Assembly: GCA_025174535.1 (NCBI GenBank) | Contig: JALBUN010000010.1 | Span: 930,001 to 994,000, forward strand | DNA length: 64,000 bases | Origin: Cantharellus purpuraceus | Lineage: Eukaryota; Basidiomycota; Agaricomycetes; Cantharellales; Hydnaceae | Reading direction: 5' to 3' | Shown here: in pieces, positions 22,960 to 34,400 of the stretch | Layout of the letters: each line of letters begins with the position of its first letter | Numbering within the stretch: the stretch's first letter is position 1 | Position numbers and translations under genes: made by a program | Notes under the pieces: generated by a model | Database searches by the model: none | What the model saw: the letters and a program-made list of their open reading frames with translations, nothing else | What the model was told of the DNA's origin: nothing

Positions 22960-25002
22960 CTAATTGTCGTCTATGAGTTTGACTTCTTGCGGTGGTTGCG
23001 AATCGTCCCCATCTCCCACAGTGGTCGCCGCTCTCTTCGTCGGCTTGCGTTGATAGAATTCTGCAATAATCTTGGGGTTTATACGGTTGAGCTGCTCCTT
23101 CGGGAACGTGCGCAACAAGGACCATGCAATCTCAAGCGACTCAATGATCGTGCGAGACTCGTAGGCACCTTTTGGATATAAGCAGAGGCAATGGAGAGCA
23201 CGAGGCAACAACTCACCTTGTCCTACAAAGTTCTTCTCAAACTTGTCAAGGAACTCGAGAGCTAACTTGTCCTCGGGTGACAATGCCTCCTCGCCCACAA
23301 CAGCCTTCATGGCAGCAGCATCACGACCAATGGCGTACTTGGCATACTATTATCCCGTGAAACGTCAGCGTGACATGAGCATCACATTTAAGACATGAAG
23401 GAACGGACCAGCTGGTTGGATACATCACCGTGGTCTTTGCGTGTCAACTTGTCGCCAATAGCACTCTTCATCAGACGGGAAAGCGAGGGAAGGACGTTGA
23501 TAGGTGGATAAATCTGCCTGTTGTGAAGTTGTCGATCAACAAAGATTTGACCTTCGGTGATATAGCCAGTCAAGTCCGGAATAGGATGCGTGATATCTAA
23601 ATATACGATATCTGTTAGTAGATGAGTACAGGTTGATATCAATGCTTGCACACCATCGTTGGGCATTGTCAAGATTGGAATTTGAGTGATAGAGCCATTC
23701 CGGCCTTCTACACGCCCCGCACGCTCATAGATAGTAGACAAATCGGTATACATGTAACCTGGATAACCGCGACGACCTGGCACCTCTTCTCGTGCAGCCG
23801 AGACCTGCATAAGAGACATGGATGAAAATTCCTGCACGAGCTCTAAGAAGGCCTACCTCTCGCAACGCGTCGGCATACGAACTCATGTCTGTCAGAATGA
23901 CCAATACGTGTTTTTCCAACTGATAAGCATAGTATTCTGCTGTGGTGAGAGCTAGTCGTGGAGTGATAATTCGTTCAATGGTAGGGTCGTTGGCAAGGTT
24001 TAGGAAAAGCGTGACCCTGTCGAGACTGCCATTCTCTTCGAAATCTTGCTTGAAGAAACGAGCCGTTTCCATATTGACACCCATAGCAGCAAACACGATG
24101 GAGAAGTTGTCTTCGTGACCATCGTGTACGTCCTTGGTGGGACGCTTTACTAATCCAGCTTGCCTACAAATTTGGGCAGCAATCTAAACCGACTTGATGA
24201 GCTCATTGATCGTTCCATTACTTTCTATGAGTGGTGACGCACCTCATTATGGGGAAGACCTGCCGCGGAGAATATAGGGATTTTCTGACCGCGAGCAATA
24301 GAGTTCATGGTATCAATAGTTGAGATGCCGGTCTGGATCATCTCCTCGGGGTATATACGTGAATAAGGATTGATTGGTGATCCTGAAATGCTAGTTCAGC
24401 TGGCCCTTTGATGGTCGAAAGGAACGAACTCACCGTTGATGTCTAGGTAGTCCTCTGCGAAGACTTTAGGACCTTGGTCAATTGGATTCCCAGAACCGTT
24501 GAAGATACGCCCCAGCATGTCCTCTGCAACAGGGAGCTTCATACTGCTACCAGTGAACTCGACGTGCGTTGACTTTACATCAACGCCAGATGTCCCCTCA
24601 AACACTTGCACAATTGCCTTCTTGCCCTGCACCTCGAGCACCTGTCCGCCTCTTTTCGAACCATCTGGGAGTGTTAGCTGCACGATTTCGTTGTATGATG
24701 GAAACTATCGCAACATTTGAGAGTCAATTCGAAGGTGGAAAGAATATGTTTACTTTGACGTTGTCTAACACAACCAAGGGTCTGGAAAAAATGAGGCAAC
24801 ATCTCTGTTGAACAAGTGCCACATGACTCACCCGTTCACAGCTGATACAGTTCTGTAATCTACGACGTCAAGATTAGTGTGAGTTACAATGAAGAAGAGT
24901 TGAATGCTCACCGAGATGTGGCTTAACGCTGTATTCGCGTGTAACGGCGGCAGCGTTGATCTGGGCGAGCTCTTTATCGCTTAGTCGTGGATCTGGCGGC
25001 AT
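22960..25002 (-). CDS. VMA2: V-type H+-ATPase subunit B (non-catalytic nucleotide-binding subunit)
   Basis: Reads through about ten exons from [20 protein letters not shown] (start 25002) to a divergent hydrophilic tail ending VKLIDDN. Family blocks appear in order: [140 protein letters not shown] and [26 protein letters not shown] stands where the catalytic A subunit has a P-loop, as expected for B. Known: B subunits alternate with A in the V1 head and bind actin in several fungi; the enzyme acidifies vacuole and Golgi. No break is seen. Introns are 45-75 bp. Confidence 0.95.
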
Positions 25003-25476
25003 GGTGCTTTCAAGTAGAAGGTATAGAGTTATAAAGACGTCGCAAGCAGAAGCAACAAGTTTCAGATCCCACTAGGACACCGCTGAGCGCTTGTCGTCAG
25101 TTTCCCACGAACACAGAACAGGGATAAACTTATTACATCTACCTAACCCATGCATATCGAAGTCTCAAAGACACTGAAATTGAGCGTCACCCTAATTTCC
25201 TACAGTACTTGTACCACAAGATGGTTCAGATTTAAATTGTGTACAAGTACTTATTAATTATTACTTGGACGTTGCGGACAGAGAACCAGGGTTATCAAGT
25301 TAAAAATTCGTCCTTGTGTCCCGTGACCTTGCAACAGCTCCAAACCAATCGTCTCATCCACTTTATAAGAGAGGTGAAGGGGGGATGGCCGACTGCCGCG
25401 GCGGTTACCAAAGCTTTGAGCATTCTATTGCAAACTCATAATCTGATATGATTACACAAATCTTTAGGCATGCTAA
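25003..25476. other. Upstream flank of VMA2, no gene seen
   Basis: AT-rich flank at the border of the repeat zone. It should contain the VMA2 promoter on the minus strand; no clear motif stands out. Confidence 0.4.
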
Positions 25477-25743
25477 TTACACAAATACATCTTCATCATC
25501 TAAGTCATTCTGCAAGATTTTATTGTCAATGTCATCTTCAGGCAACATGTATGCAAGAACCATCCTTAACCAGGACTGCTCAAAAGCCCTAGTGATGTGC
25601 ACCCATTTACACTGACCTGAATATTCTGGAGAGCCAAATCCTCTGTGTTTGATCCTCCATTGGCCTGAAACCTGGGCTTGATCCATGTGATGAAACTAAA
25701 TGACTGTCAGACAGCCATCACAATGCTGTCCATATTCAAATCT

Positions 25744-26258
25744 TGTTATGACTATATTCATTAACGTCCAGATCCCCGCCCTTCCACTCAGATCCCCGCG
25801 CATATGAAATCTATACTCCATTTGGAAACTGCCACGTCTCCATCTACCTGTCCGATTGTCACCGCCGATTCCGCCCATCTGTCTCCGGTTCCGATTGATG
25901 CATCAGCATCACCATAGGAACCCAGACATCCATCTCCATCGGACTCGGACATACTCATGTAAGGCCGTCGGCCTCAGAGACCCATCACCAGAGTAATTAT
26001 TATTAGATTTCAAATATGTATTTAAGTTGCCCGACTGGGGACTTCATTCCCCAGTTCGAATATCAAATCATGCCTAGTTCCTAAGTCTAATCCTAACTCT
26101 CTAAGTTGTACTCCATCTCTGAAATCTCAGACACCGGTATTAGTGAGGGCGCAGCACATAAGCTGAAGCCAAGTCCATTCCGACCCCCACAACGTACTCT
26201 GACTCCAACAAAACCTCCGACCCAATCTCCAACCCCCAATCAGACCTAGTGTGTAACA
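25744..26258 (+). mobile_element. Solo LTR, family A (gypsy type), TSD AATCT
   Basis: 515 bp, TGTTATGACTATATTC ... CTAGTGTGTAACA. It is flanked on both sides by AATCT (25739-25743 and 26259-26263), the 5-bp target duplication of a retroviral-type integrase. It is closely similar to the LTRs at 43569-44085 and 48407-50358. No internal region is present, so it is the product of LTR-LTR recombination. Confidence 0.9.
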
Positions 26259-26647
26259 AATCTACATGATAGCTGACATCAAATCTGACATGAAGGACAA
26301 GCCTACTGTGAAGTTGTCTCAGAGTCACATACCTGCCTATGGCCTCTGCTAATAGCTTGGCCCATCACCTTGTTTCTTTGATCAAATTCCTAGTCCCCAT
26401 ATAGCAAATATGCAGTTTGCAAACTCTTGAGGTTCAGAGGGGATGTAGCTTGAATCTGGGGGTTCCCCTGTCATCCTCCAAGCATCTTCTATGTCTTATT
26501 TATCTGCAGGGACTGGATTAAATGACATTGTTCATGAAGGGTGAAGTTTACTCACCCACCCTTGTGGCTGCTTCAGCAACAAGATGGCCCATGTAATAGA
26601 CAATGATGGAAGCAGGCACCAAAGAGAAAACATAGGCTAAGGACACA

Positions 26648-27386
26648 TGTTATGCACTTGGTCTGATGGGGGGTCAGAACCTGGATTGGAGTTTGGGGTC
26701 AGAGTTGGAGTGGGGGTCAGGGTGTGTTGTGGGGGTCAGAACAGACTTGGCTTCAGCTTATGTGCTGCATCCTCACTAATACCTGTGTCTGAGATTTTAG
26801 AGATGGAGTACAACTTAGATAGTTTGGATCAGACTTAGGAGCTAGGCATGATTCAATATTTGAGCTGGGGAATGAAGTCCCCAGTAGTATGACTTAAATA
26901 CATATTTGAAATCTAATAATAATTACTCTGGTGATGGATATCTGAGGCTGGCAGCCTTATGTGAATATGTCCAAGTCTGACAGGGATGGGTGTCCAGGTT
27001 CCTATGGTGATGCTGATGCATCAATTGGAACTGGAGGCAGATGAGTGAGATTGATGGTGATGATCAGATGGACTGATGGAGATGTGACAGTTTCCTAATG
27101 GAGTATAGATTTCATCTGCATGGGGATCTGGGTGGATTGGACAGGGATCTGGGTGGATTGGACAGGGATCTGGGTGGATTGGACAGGGATCTGGGTGGAT
27201 TGGACAGGGATCTGGGTGGATTGGACAGGGATCTGGGTGGATTGGACAGGGATCTGGGTGGATTGGACAGGGATCTGGGTGGATTGGACAGGGATCTGGG
27301 TGGATTGGACAGGGATCTGGGTGGATTGGACAGGGATCTGGGTGGATTGGACAGGGATCTGGGCATTAATGAATATAGTCATAACA
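26648..27386 (-). mobile_element. Solo LTR, family A, with internal minisatellite, TSD ACACA
   Basis: Inverted orientation (TGTTATGCACTTGG ... TATAGTCATAACA). Flanked by ACACA at 26643-26647 and 27387-27391. It is 739 bp instead of about 515 because of an expanded 21-bp tandem repeat inside it. Many CpG sites of other copies are TpG or CpA here, so it is one of the older or more methylated copies. Confidence 0.9.
27122..27362. repeat. 21-bp minisatellite, 11 full units plus part
   Basis: The unit GGGATCTGGGTGGATTGGACA repeats head to tail with almost no variation. The same segment occurs once or twice in other family A LTRs, so the array grew after insertion. As 21 is a multiple of three, all frames stay open, giving artefact peptides of 7-residue repeats. 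Confidence 0.95.
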
Positions 27387-27751
27387 ACACACCTACTCCA
27401 ACCTAGCTTCTCTAAACTTGAATAATGTGGAGACTCTGTGTATCCATCCCCAAGCTTTGGCCAAACAAGGCATTTGTAATCAAACAGCCTCGCTGCTGAT
27501 ACAATCCAACATACATAAAACTCAACCTTGTTAATTTCTCCATTATTGGACAATTTATGTATGCCATTTTTCATGCTTAAATATACAGGCAGGAGAGGCA
27601 TCTGAATCACTTCAGAAGCACCAATGGGTTTTGGCTGAATTTCCTCATCTGCTGCAAAAGACCTTGATAGACAAAAAATATTATGACCCTCCTGGGCATG
27701 AGGGTTGGTCCTACAATGTGGGTTGTAATATGAATTGGAAACCTTGAGCAA

Positions 27752-28075
27752 GCCTAAGAGCTGTCTCGCCTTTCATGATAGCCAGAGCAAACATGTCCTT
27801 GGCCTGCTGCATCAGTCAATTTCTCCCTCAATGCCTCCTGTAAGGATCTGAGGGTTAGTCAGGATAGTGAACCCTAATACAAAACCAAAGCTAAAGGTTT
27901 GGTAATTACTAATTGTGGGCAACTATGTACATTGCACCCTGAAGCACGTGATCTCGGGAGCAAAGCACATTTCACAAACTGCCAAAAAAAAATGGCCACA
28001 TATGGAAAGAAATGGCCTCATATACGAAACCAAAGCTAAAGCTTTGGTAATAATTAAAGTACTTAGTACTCGAGA
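27752..28075. other. Unassigned repeat-border sequence
   Basis: AT-rich. Contains the phrase 'aaccaaagctaaag(g/c)tttggtaat' twice (about 27883-27908 and 28026-28050), each with a short inverted repeat (CCAAAGCTAAAG.TTTGG). No gene seen. Confidence 0.4.
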
Positions 28076-29574
28076 TTAACATATCCGCTGGAGCCCTAGC
28101 ACATCCCCTACTACATCAACGACACCTTCTAGGCGTCCAACCTGGTCATGGCCCCCCCATTTACTTTCCACATACACAATCTGTGTTCCAGTGTCACTGC
28201 GTTTAAAGCGACTTATTCGACCAAATCCTTCCACCTCGTCAACTTGTACCATGCTATCACGTACGCGACGTCTTTGTGCCTCTGCTTCCCGGAATTCGCT
28301 CCACCGCTCTGGGGTGATTGATGCAGGTTGCTTCAGCTCCTCCTGTGTCAGGGCAGGTGGAGGCAACGCTGGCTCAAGGAGGGTGTCAAAAAGATCGCTT
28401 GAATGAGACGACGGGATGTCGAAGTCGTCCTCGGCATGTATCAACACGACATTTGTATTAACATTCTGGGAAGGTTATCAGATGAGCCAATGTCTCACTA
28501 CGTGGAACTGAGCAGAACTCACAGCCAATGCAACTTTAGTGTTGAATCTTGTTCTTAAGAATCTCAAGATGAAGCCTAGAGAGAGCAAGTTGTTATGTGT
28601 TCTATCATACTTTAAGCGGTTAATCCTCACCTTGAGCGAAAGGGATGCTTTGCAATGGCTTCAGCAAGGGGATCCATCCTCCAAGATTATAAGTCTCTAG
28701 TAAAGTCGCCAAAGAAGAGAACGGCGCGGCAAGCACAAGGCCTCTTGGTCTCGTATCTATTAAAAAAAGGCTTTTCGTATCATTGCGACCAGCCAGATGT
28801 ACGCCAACCAAACACACTTTCCCCGGCAAGCTCATGTGCCAAATTTGTGGCGACCGCTGTCCCTAAACTCTGACCCATCAAGACAATATCCTTTGGATCA
28901 GCTCCTTGATCAATAACCCACTGCCACGCAGCGCGCGCATCTTGTTGTAGGCCCCTTTCAGATGGCGTTCCTTCTGAGTCTGCGTATCCTCTATAGTCCA
29001 ACGCAAGCACATTTGCTCCCAAACGTGTCGTATATGACATGTAAGTTGCTATGCGAAAGGACACAGCCCGACTGCCAGCATTTCCGTGAAAGAAGATGAC
29101 GGTTGGATACAGGCGCATTGCAGAAGCTCTAGAGACAGGGGAAAGTGCCGACGAAGAAGATCCTGGGGTGACCGGGGTGAGGTTGAAAGACGTGTAAAAC
29201 GAATCTGAAACAATGAACCACGCTCCCAGGCGCACATTATCTTCGGTCGTTATGTTCACATTGCTTGCCTTCTGTGCTACGGAACGACATTCCTTTAGAT
29301 TGTTTCAAGGACTTTACACTCAGTACTCACGGGCTAGACCATACTTTTCGGGACGGGTAAAGTCAGGAAACAACGGCCATTTGACCTTGTGCAAGAAAAT
29401 GATACTAAATTCGACATAAATGCAAAGCTCTATAATACCCAATGCATGACGTTATACATACTGGCGTTGGATGTCTGGGATCATCAGGAGGACCAGAAAG
29501 CAGGCATATAATCCTCCAAAGTACACCAAACGACGGTGCGCCCTACGGAGGAAGCCTACTTGGTCTGGTGGCAT
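28076..29574 (-). CDS. ABHD12-like membrane serine hydrolase
   Basis: Six exons (29574-29462, 29404-29331, 29276-28818, 28756-28631, 28575-28523, 28465-28076) give 404 codons. A membrane anchor (LVYFGGLYACFLVLLMI, residues about 15-31) is followed by YGLAPQKASNVNITTEDNVR and an alpha/beta-hydrolase core: VIFFHGNAGSR (oxyanion loop), NVLALDYRGYADSEGTPSE, nucleophile elbow GQSLG, an acid Asp in VVLIHAEDDFDIP, and a His in SKWGGHDQVG. Order and spacing match ABHD12/ABHD13-type enzymes. Known: ABHD12 hydrolyses lysophosphatidylserine and oxidised phosphatidylserine in the ER membrane. The fungal substrate is not known. The 28817 donor is GTGTGT; all introns are GT..AG. Confidence 0.88.
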
Positions 29575-29749
29575 ATAAGGCAGGAGTGGGTTTCAAAATG
29601 GACTATTGATGAGCGGCTACAACATGTCTGCCTTAGACGCTCAAGCTACAGACGTCCCTTCTCGGACGGACTTGCTGTACTTAACGGCAATTGGCAAAAT
29701 AATGCAGAGCAAATTAACTTCTGAGTGAGTAGATATTAATGGGTACCAC

Positions 29750-31313
29750 TTAGTTGAAAACAATCTTTTTGCCTTGAGCAGGCAATATTCGTGCACTTTC
29801 TCTTTCCTTTAACTTTCTCTTTGCTTCCCAGGATGGATGCATAGGTTTTTCGGAGGGAAGATGTTTTTCTAGTTGACCCTTTGAATGCATCCGCGCAAGT
29901 CGTTTGTTCTTCGTAACCCGAGCTGGAGTTCGTGTTGGATGATCATCGTGATGGCAACTCTCCCAACCTTTATCGGAGTGTTTACCTAACGCCCGAGCGG
30001 TCGCAGAAGACTGGGAAACTTCGCGCTGTTTTTTTAAGTGCGTGGCGTTCTTACCATATTTTTTCTCCCATATCCTGAAATCAAACGTATCAATACACAA
30101 TCCTGGAAGGATGGCAATACTGACGCTTGTCGGGCACGCTGCCCTCGTCTATTCTTCCTTCCGCTAGCAGCAGTTTCGCCATCCGATAGATCGATATCGG
30201 AATCAGAGTCTCCTTTGATATATCCCACGGAGAGAGATGGAAGAAACGTCGAGGAAGCTGCCGACTTACTTGGGTTTAAAGGCCCCAAGATCGATAAAGA
30301 TGAAAGCTGCTTTGGGTTTTGGCGTGGAGAACTGGACTCCTCCTCGTCGCCAGTTCTCGCATGCTCAATGCCATCGATAGATCCCGATTCCCATCCATCA
30401 TCAGCTACCAGATGATCAGCTTCGTCCACCACCTCTTCCAGTATTGTAAGTTCTCGTTCATATCCATCCTCTGAACCATCACCAATTAATTTCAATGTAA
30501 ATGGAGCAGTTTCCACGTCCTCACCATTCACCTCGTCTTCCACTCGTTCCTGGCCCTCGTTCGGATCCAAAGTTTGAACATCACGGTGAGCTTTGTCTAT
30601 TGTACTAGGCTCCAGAGTGGCCCTGAGCCCTTTGACAGCCTCTTGCGCCTCTGAGGCAAGAATCTTGGAGCTCAGAAACCGGCTTTCTACTTTTGCATGC
30701 CTTGCCTCAGTATTCGCATTTGTAGTATTGGACATTGCAGATGTAAGCAATGCCATTAGGGCATCGTTCGATCTTAGTTTGCTATCTTTATGAATCTTAG
30801 ATGATAAGGCGAGATAAGCAACTCGCTCGTGATCGGTTTTCTGAATACGAATGAACATCGGTCTGAAAACTGTGGGAACAGAGTACAAACTTTGAGTGAG
30901 TGCAATTGAGTTTCAAGATCCTCAAGGTCTTTTAGCACCGTCGTCCCAGAGGCATGCGTAGGTTTCCTGTGCAGATTAAATCAATGCCTTGCTAAACGAC
31001 CGGACTCAGCACAAATGCACCGTAAATATTTCAACTTCTTTACAAGTCGCTGTATTTCGAAGGTTTTGCTCTTCTTCGCAGCCTTGCGCATTTCTCTCAA
31101 ATACCGATGCTGATAGAAGGTCATCTTGAGTTTGTATGCGTGACTTCAGGACACACAAGCTTCCCGGTCAACTTGATGGATGTATCTTCCTAAGGTCGTT
31201 AAGCTGACAGGTACTGACGAGATATGTCGAACCCTGAATCTTACTTCCACTGTCAAATGACGCTTTCGCTTCTTCCCTGCAAGTTTAGGGGGGATGTCTA
31301 GAGATATCGACAT
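29750..31313 (-). CDS. BUD22: BUD22 family ribosome-biogenesis protein
   Basis: Six exons (31313-31245, 31189-31157, 31109-31021, 30966-30891, 30840-30125, 30074-29750) give 435 codons. The start MSISLDIPPKLAGKKRKRHL leads to a basic helix (LREMRKAAKKSKTFEIQRLV) followed by LEDLETQLHSLK, the N-terminal BUD22 signature. The middle is acidic and Ser-rich. The C-terminus has the hallmark NRRGQRARQAIWEKKYGKNA and a Lys/Arg-rich end. Known: yeast Bud22 is a nucleolar factor of early 18S rRNA processing and 40S assembly; the human relative is SRFBP1. Its ATG is 97 bp from the divergent TBCD gene, so the two very likely share a promoter. Confidence 0.88.
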
Positions 31314-31410
31314 GTCTGGCAGTATGAATGAGGACTAGTGAAGTCAAGTATGCTCGAATCGTCACCGTGACCAGGGCGCTTAGCTACTCTTCGAGTCCCG
31401 CCCTTGTGCC
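31314..31410. promoter_or_regulatory. 97-bp bidirectional promoter interval
   Basis: Lies between the ATGs of BUD22 (-) and the tubulin cofactor D gene (+). Same size as the interval at 9582-9677. Confidence 0.5.
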
Positions 31411-34400
31411 ATGGATGGCGAAGAGAGTGTTTTTGCAGCGTTTGACAAGGCTCCTGAATTTTTCAAGACATTACCTGATTTCTTGAGTGTAGATCTGCGA
31501 TGTGAGCCAACGGCGTCCGAAACTCAAAACGAAATGGCACTTCTACACAAGTTGATGCTGATTGTGCGTACTAACATACTTATTTCACTGTAAAGTTCAT
31601 ACTCCTGAGGTCGTGGATATAGGTAGAGGAATACCAAGAGCAAGCTTACTTACTGGATCCGTTTCTGGAGCGAATGGTGACACCTATTGTCGAAGTGTTT
31701 AAAGCGCACGTTACAGGTTACGCCATAGCTCGGCGTTCAGGAAATGATGTATCGTACTCGTCAGCACGGCTCACGCGACTTTCATACCTTCTATACACTT
31801 TTATCAAATGCCGTGGACGGAAGACCATAGGTAAGCATCTATAGTGATAGCAAGACGAGCTTGCGTGAAACATGCCCAGTGAATTTCTTCCCGCATCAGG
31901 TCGCCGATCTTTCCATCGCTCTTGATTATCTCGGTGCTCCAGGAGGTCCAGCTCAGACGCCTTCGCATTGGCAACTTCGATACATAGTTTTGCTTTGGTT
32001 ATCCCTAATTTCCATGCTTCCGTTTGATTTGGCACTTTTTGATGAGGATGTCACTCTTTCAAGTGGAAACCGGACATCGACAGTGCAGAAAGTTCAATCT
32101 CTTTCATTCGAATACCTGGGGAGGTCTGGAGTAGAACGTGAAGCAGCCGCCATCTTGCTATCCAAACTGTACACAAGGTGCAAGCACTCCTGACAATTGT
32201 ATTGAATCCGTATTCACCGTTTGAACACAGGAAGGATGCTTCCACATTTTTGGAAGACTTCATTGGCCAGGCCAATGTGTGGGCAAGTGACTCTTCCCAT
32301 CTTTTCAAGGTATGTTTGAGTGACAACCGTATGAATTTTGATTTCTCACTGCAGTGCTATATTGGGACAGGCTACTGGAACTCTCCTCGTTTTATGTGAA
32401 ATCACAAAATCTGGTATCACTGATCGAGTTAAACCGCATGTTACTGCGATGCATCAATTGCTAAAGCGCGTTGAATCCAATACACGCCTTCTGAACAACA
32501 TCATCGTGCGAAAACTCAGGATCAAGCTCGAGGGGCGCTTGGCTGTAGGTGCCTTGCCCTCGAGAAGACCTGCAATGTCGCGGAGAGGTCCGTTTTTCCC
32601 CAACTCATGGACTTAGGTTGTATTGACAGTCGTTTACAGCACGAGTGTTACAACCAGGAGGAGAACAACCGGACGAAAACAAAGGCAGTGATGCTGATTC
32701 TGATGATGTTGATATCCCTGAAAAAGTTGAAGTTACTATATCCGTACTCCTGGAGGGACTTCAAGACAAGGTGAGGTTCTAGATAATGTCAAATGCTTCA
32801 ACATATATCCTTTGTTTCAGGACACAACAGTTCGATACTCAGCTTCCAAGCATCTCGCCCGCATCTCAGCAAGACTACCACCCTTTTTGGTAGAACAAGT
32901 GTTGGACAACGTTCTCCAGCTATTTTCCGTACACGCCTCTCCTGACCAAGGAATAGAAAGTTTGCCGGCAGTGGCTGAAGCCACTTGGCATGGGACCTGT
33001 TTGACTTGTGCTGAAATGGCTAGACGAGGATTGATACAGACAGGACGTTTTGCAGAGTTGCTTGGTTGGTTGAAAAAGGTGAGTAATACGTCCCTTGAGA
33101 TTATATATTATTTTCACCCTTTTCGAGGCACTGCTTTTCGACATACGCAAAGGAGCGCATTCGGTTGGGTCTAGCGTCCGTGATGCAGCATCATATGTAC
33201 TTTGGGCACTAGCACGTTCCCAAGATGGACCAGGATTGAAGTCACATGCTCTTTCCCTTGCACAACGACTTGTTTCGGTTTCTTTGTATGATCGTGAAAT
33301 TCACATACGAAGAGCAGCCAGTGCTGCATTCCAGGAGAATGTAGGGAGATTAGTGCGTAATGCCATATTCGACCTCCCGTATTGCCTCAGTGGAGCTTGT
33401 AGAGCTTAACAACGCTTCTTCCAGAGTCTTTTTCCTCATGGAATAGATGTTATTCGAAAGGCAGATTTCTTTGCTGTTGGTAACCGAAAGAATGCGTTTC
33501 TGGTTGCTGCGCCACAGGTGGCAGAGTGTGTATTACTCTCATTTACGTCACTATCATACTGACCCTCCTTATATGTACTCAAAACAGGCATATGGAATAC
33601 CGACTGGCGTTAGTAGAGCACCTTATCACAAACACCTTGGTTCACTGGGACCACGCTATGAGGCTTCTTGGTGCCCAGTCACTGAGAGCGGTTTGCGAAC
33701 TGGATCTCACTGTTTTGGGTCCGCTGGCTGGAGCCAAAGTGGTATATTACGTTTCTTAGCAGCACTCAAGGGGAATGTATGACTTTATTGCATTTCACAG
33801 GGTTTACTCCTGAACTCTGTTGACATAAACGACGTCCATGGTGGCCTTCTTGGCATGTCAGAAATAGCTGCATCCTACAAGGCGAGAGGAGGCTTAGAGG
33901 CAGAAAGACTCACGGTCAGAATCTCGCACGTGCCTCGCTGATGTCTCATCTAGAGGACCGCCTAGATGTTTAAACATCTCGCGAAGCTGTCATCAACTAT
34001 AATACTGAAGCATCGCAACGAGCAAATTCTTGAGGCTGCCTGTCGTTGTCTGGCCAATACCCTATCAATCCTTGCACTTCAGCTAGACATATCTTCAAAC
34101 CCACACTGGCGGATGCTCATCGAACAAGGCCTTAAAAATCGTGAGACAGAAGTCCAAGAAGCTGCAGCATACGCGCTTCAAGCTATGAGCGTGCTTATAG
34201 ATTGTTCAACTGACGTTCATAGATAAGTCTTCAGTGCCTATATGTAGTCCACTGACACTGAGCGCCTTTTTTTCATCACATATGTTAATGAATTTGCCAG
34301 GGGGACTCCAACATTACAGCAGAGTCTAGCACGTGCCTTGGGTTCATTGGCATATGATTTACACGAACATGCTATCCGTGCGGCATTGGCATGTTTACTT

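Larger units (their letters stand above)
25477..27751 (-). pseudogene. Broken unknown gene split by two solo LTRs
   Basis: Three minus-strand pieces look like one former protein: 27751-27387 (PKPIGASEVIQMPLLPVYLS; CWIVSAARLFDYKCLVWPKL), 26647-26540 (SLAYVFSLVPASIIVYYMGH) and 25686-25477 (GSPEYSGQCKWVHITRAFEQ; SWLRMVLAYMLPEDD). They flank two LTR insertions that have intact 5-bp target duplications, so the insertions broke a pre-existing sequence. I do not recognise the family. It may itself be the cargo of another transposon, since it lies in a repeat-rich region. Frame cannot be followed in the 26259-26540 part, so decay went on after insertion. Confidence 0.4.

Noticed and set aside
25744..26258. 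tRNA gene from GTTCGAAT-like sequence (CCAGTTCGAATATCAAATC)
   Set aside because: It is part of the family A LTR and neither a cloverleaf nor an A box can be formed.
27122..27362. CRISPR-like array
   Set aside because: Units are contiguous with no spacers, in a eukaryotic LTR; it is a minisatellite.
27098..27406. ORFs made of 7-residue repeats on both strands
   Set aside because: Artefact of a 21-bp minisatellite inside an LTR; all frames stay open because the unit is a multiple of three.
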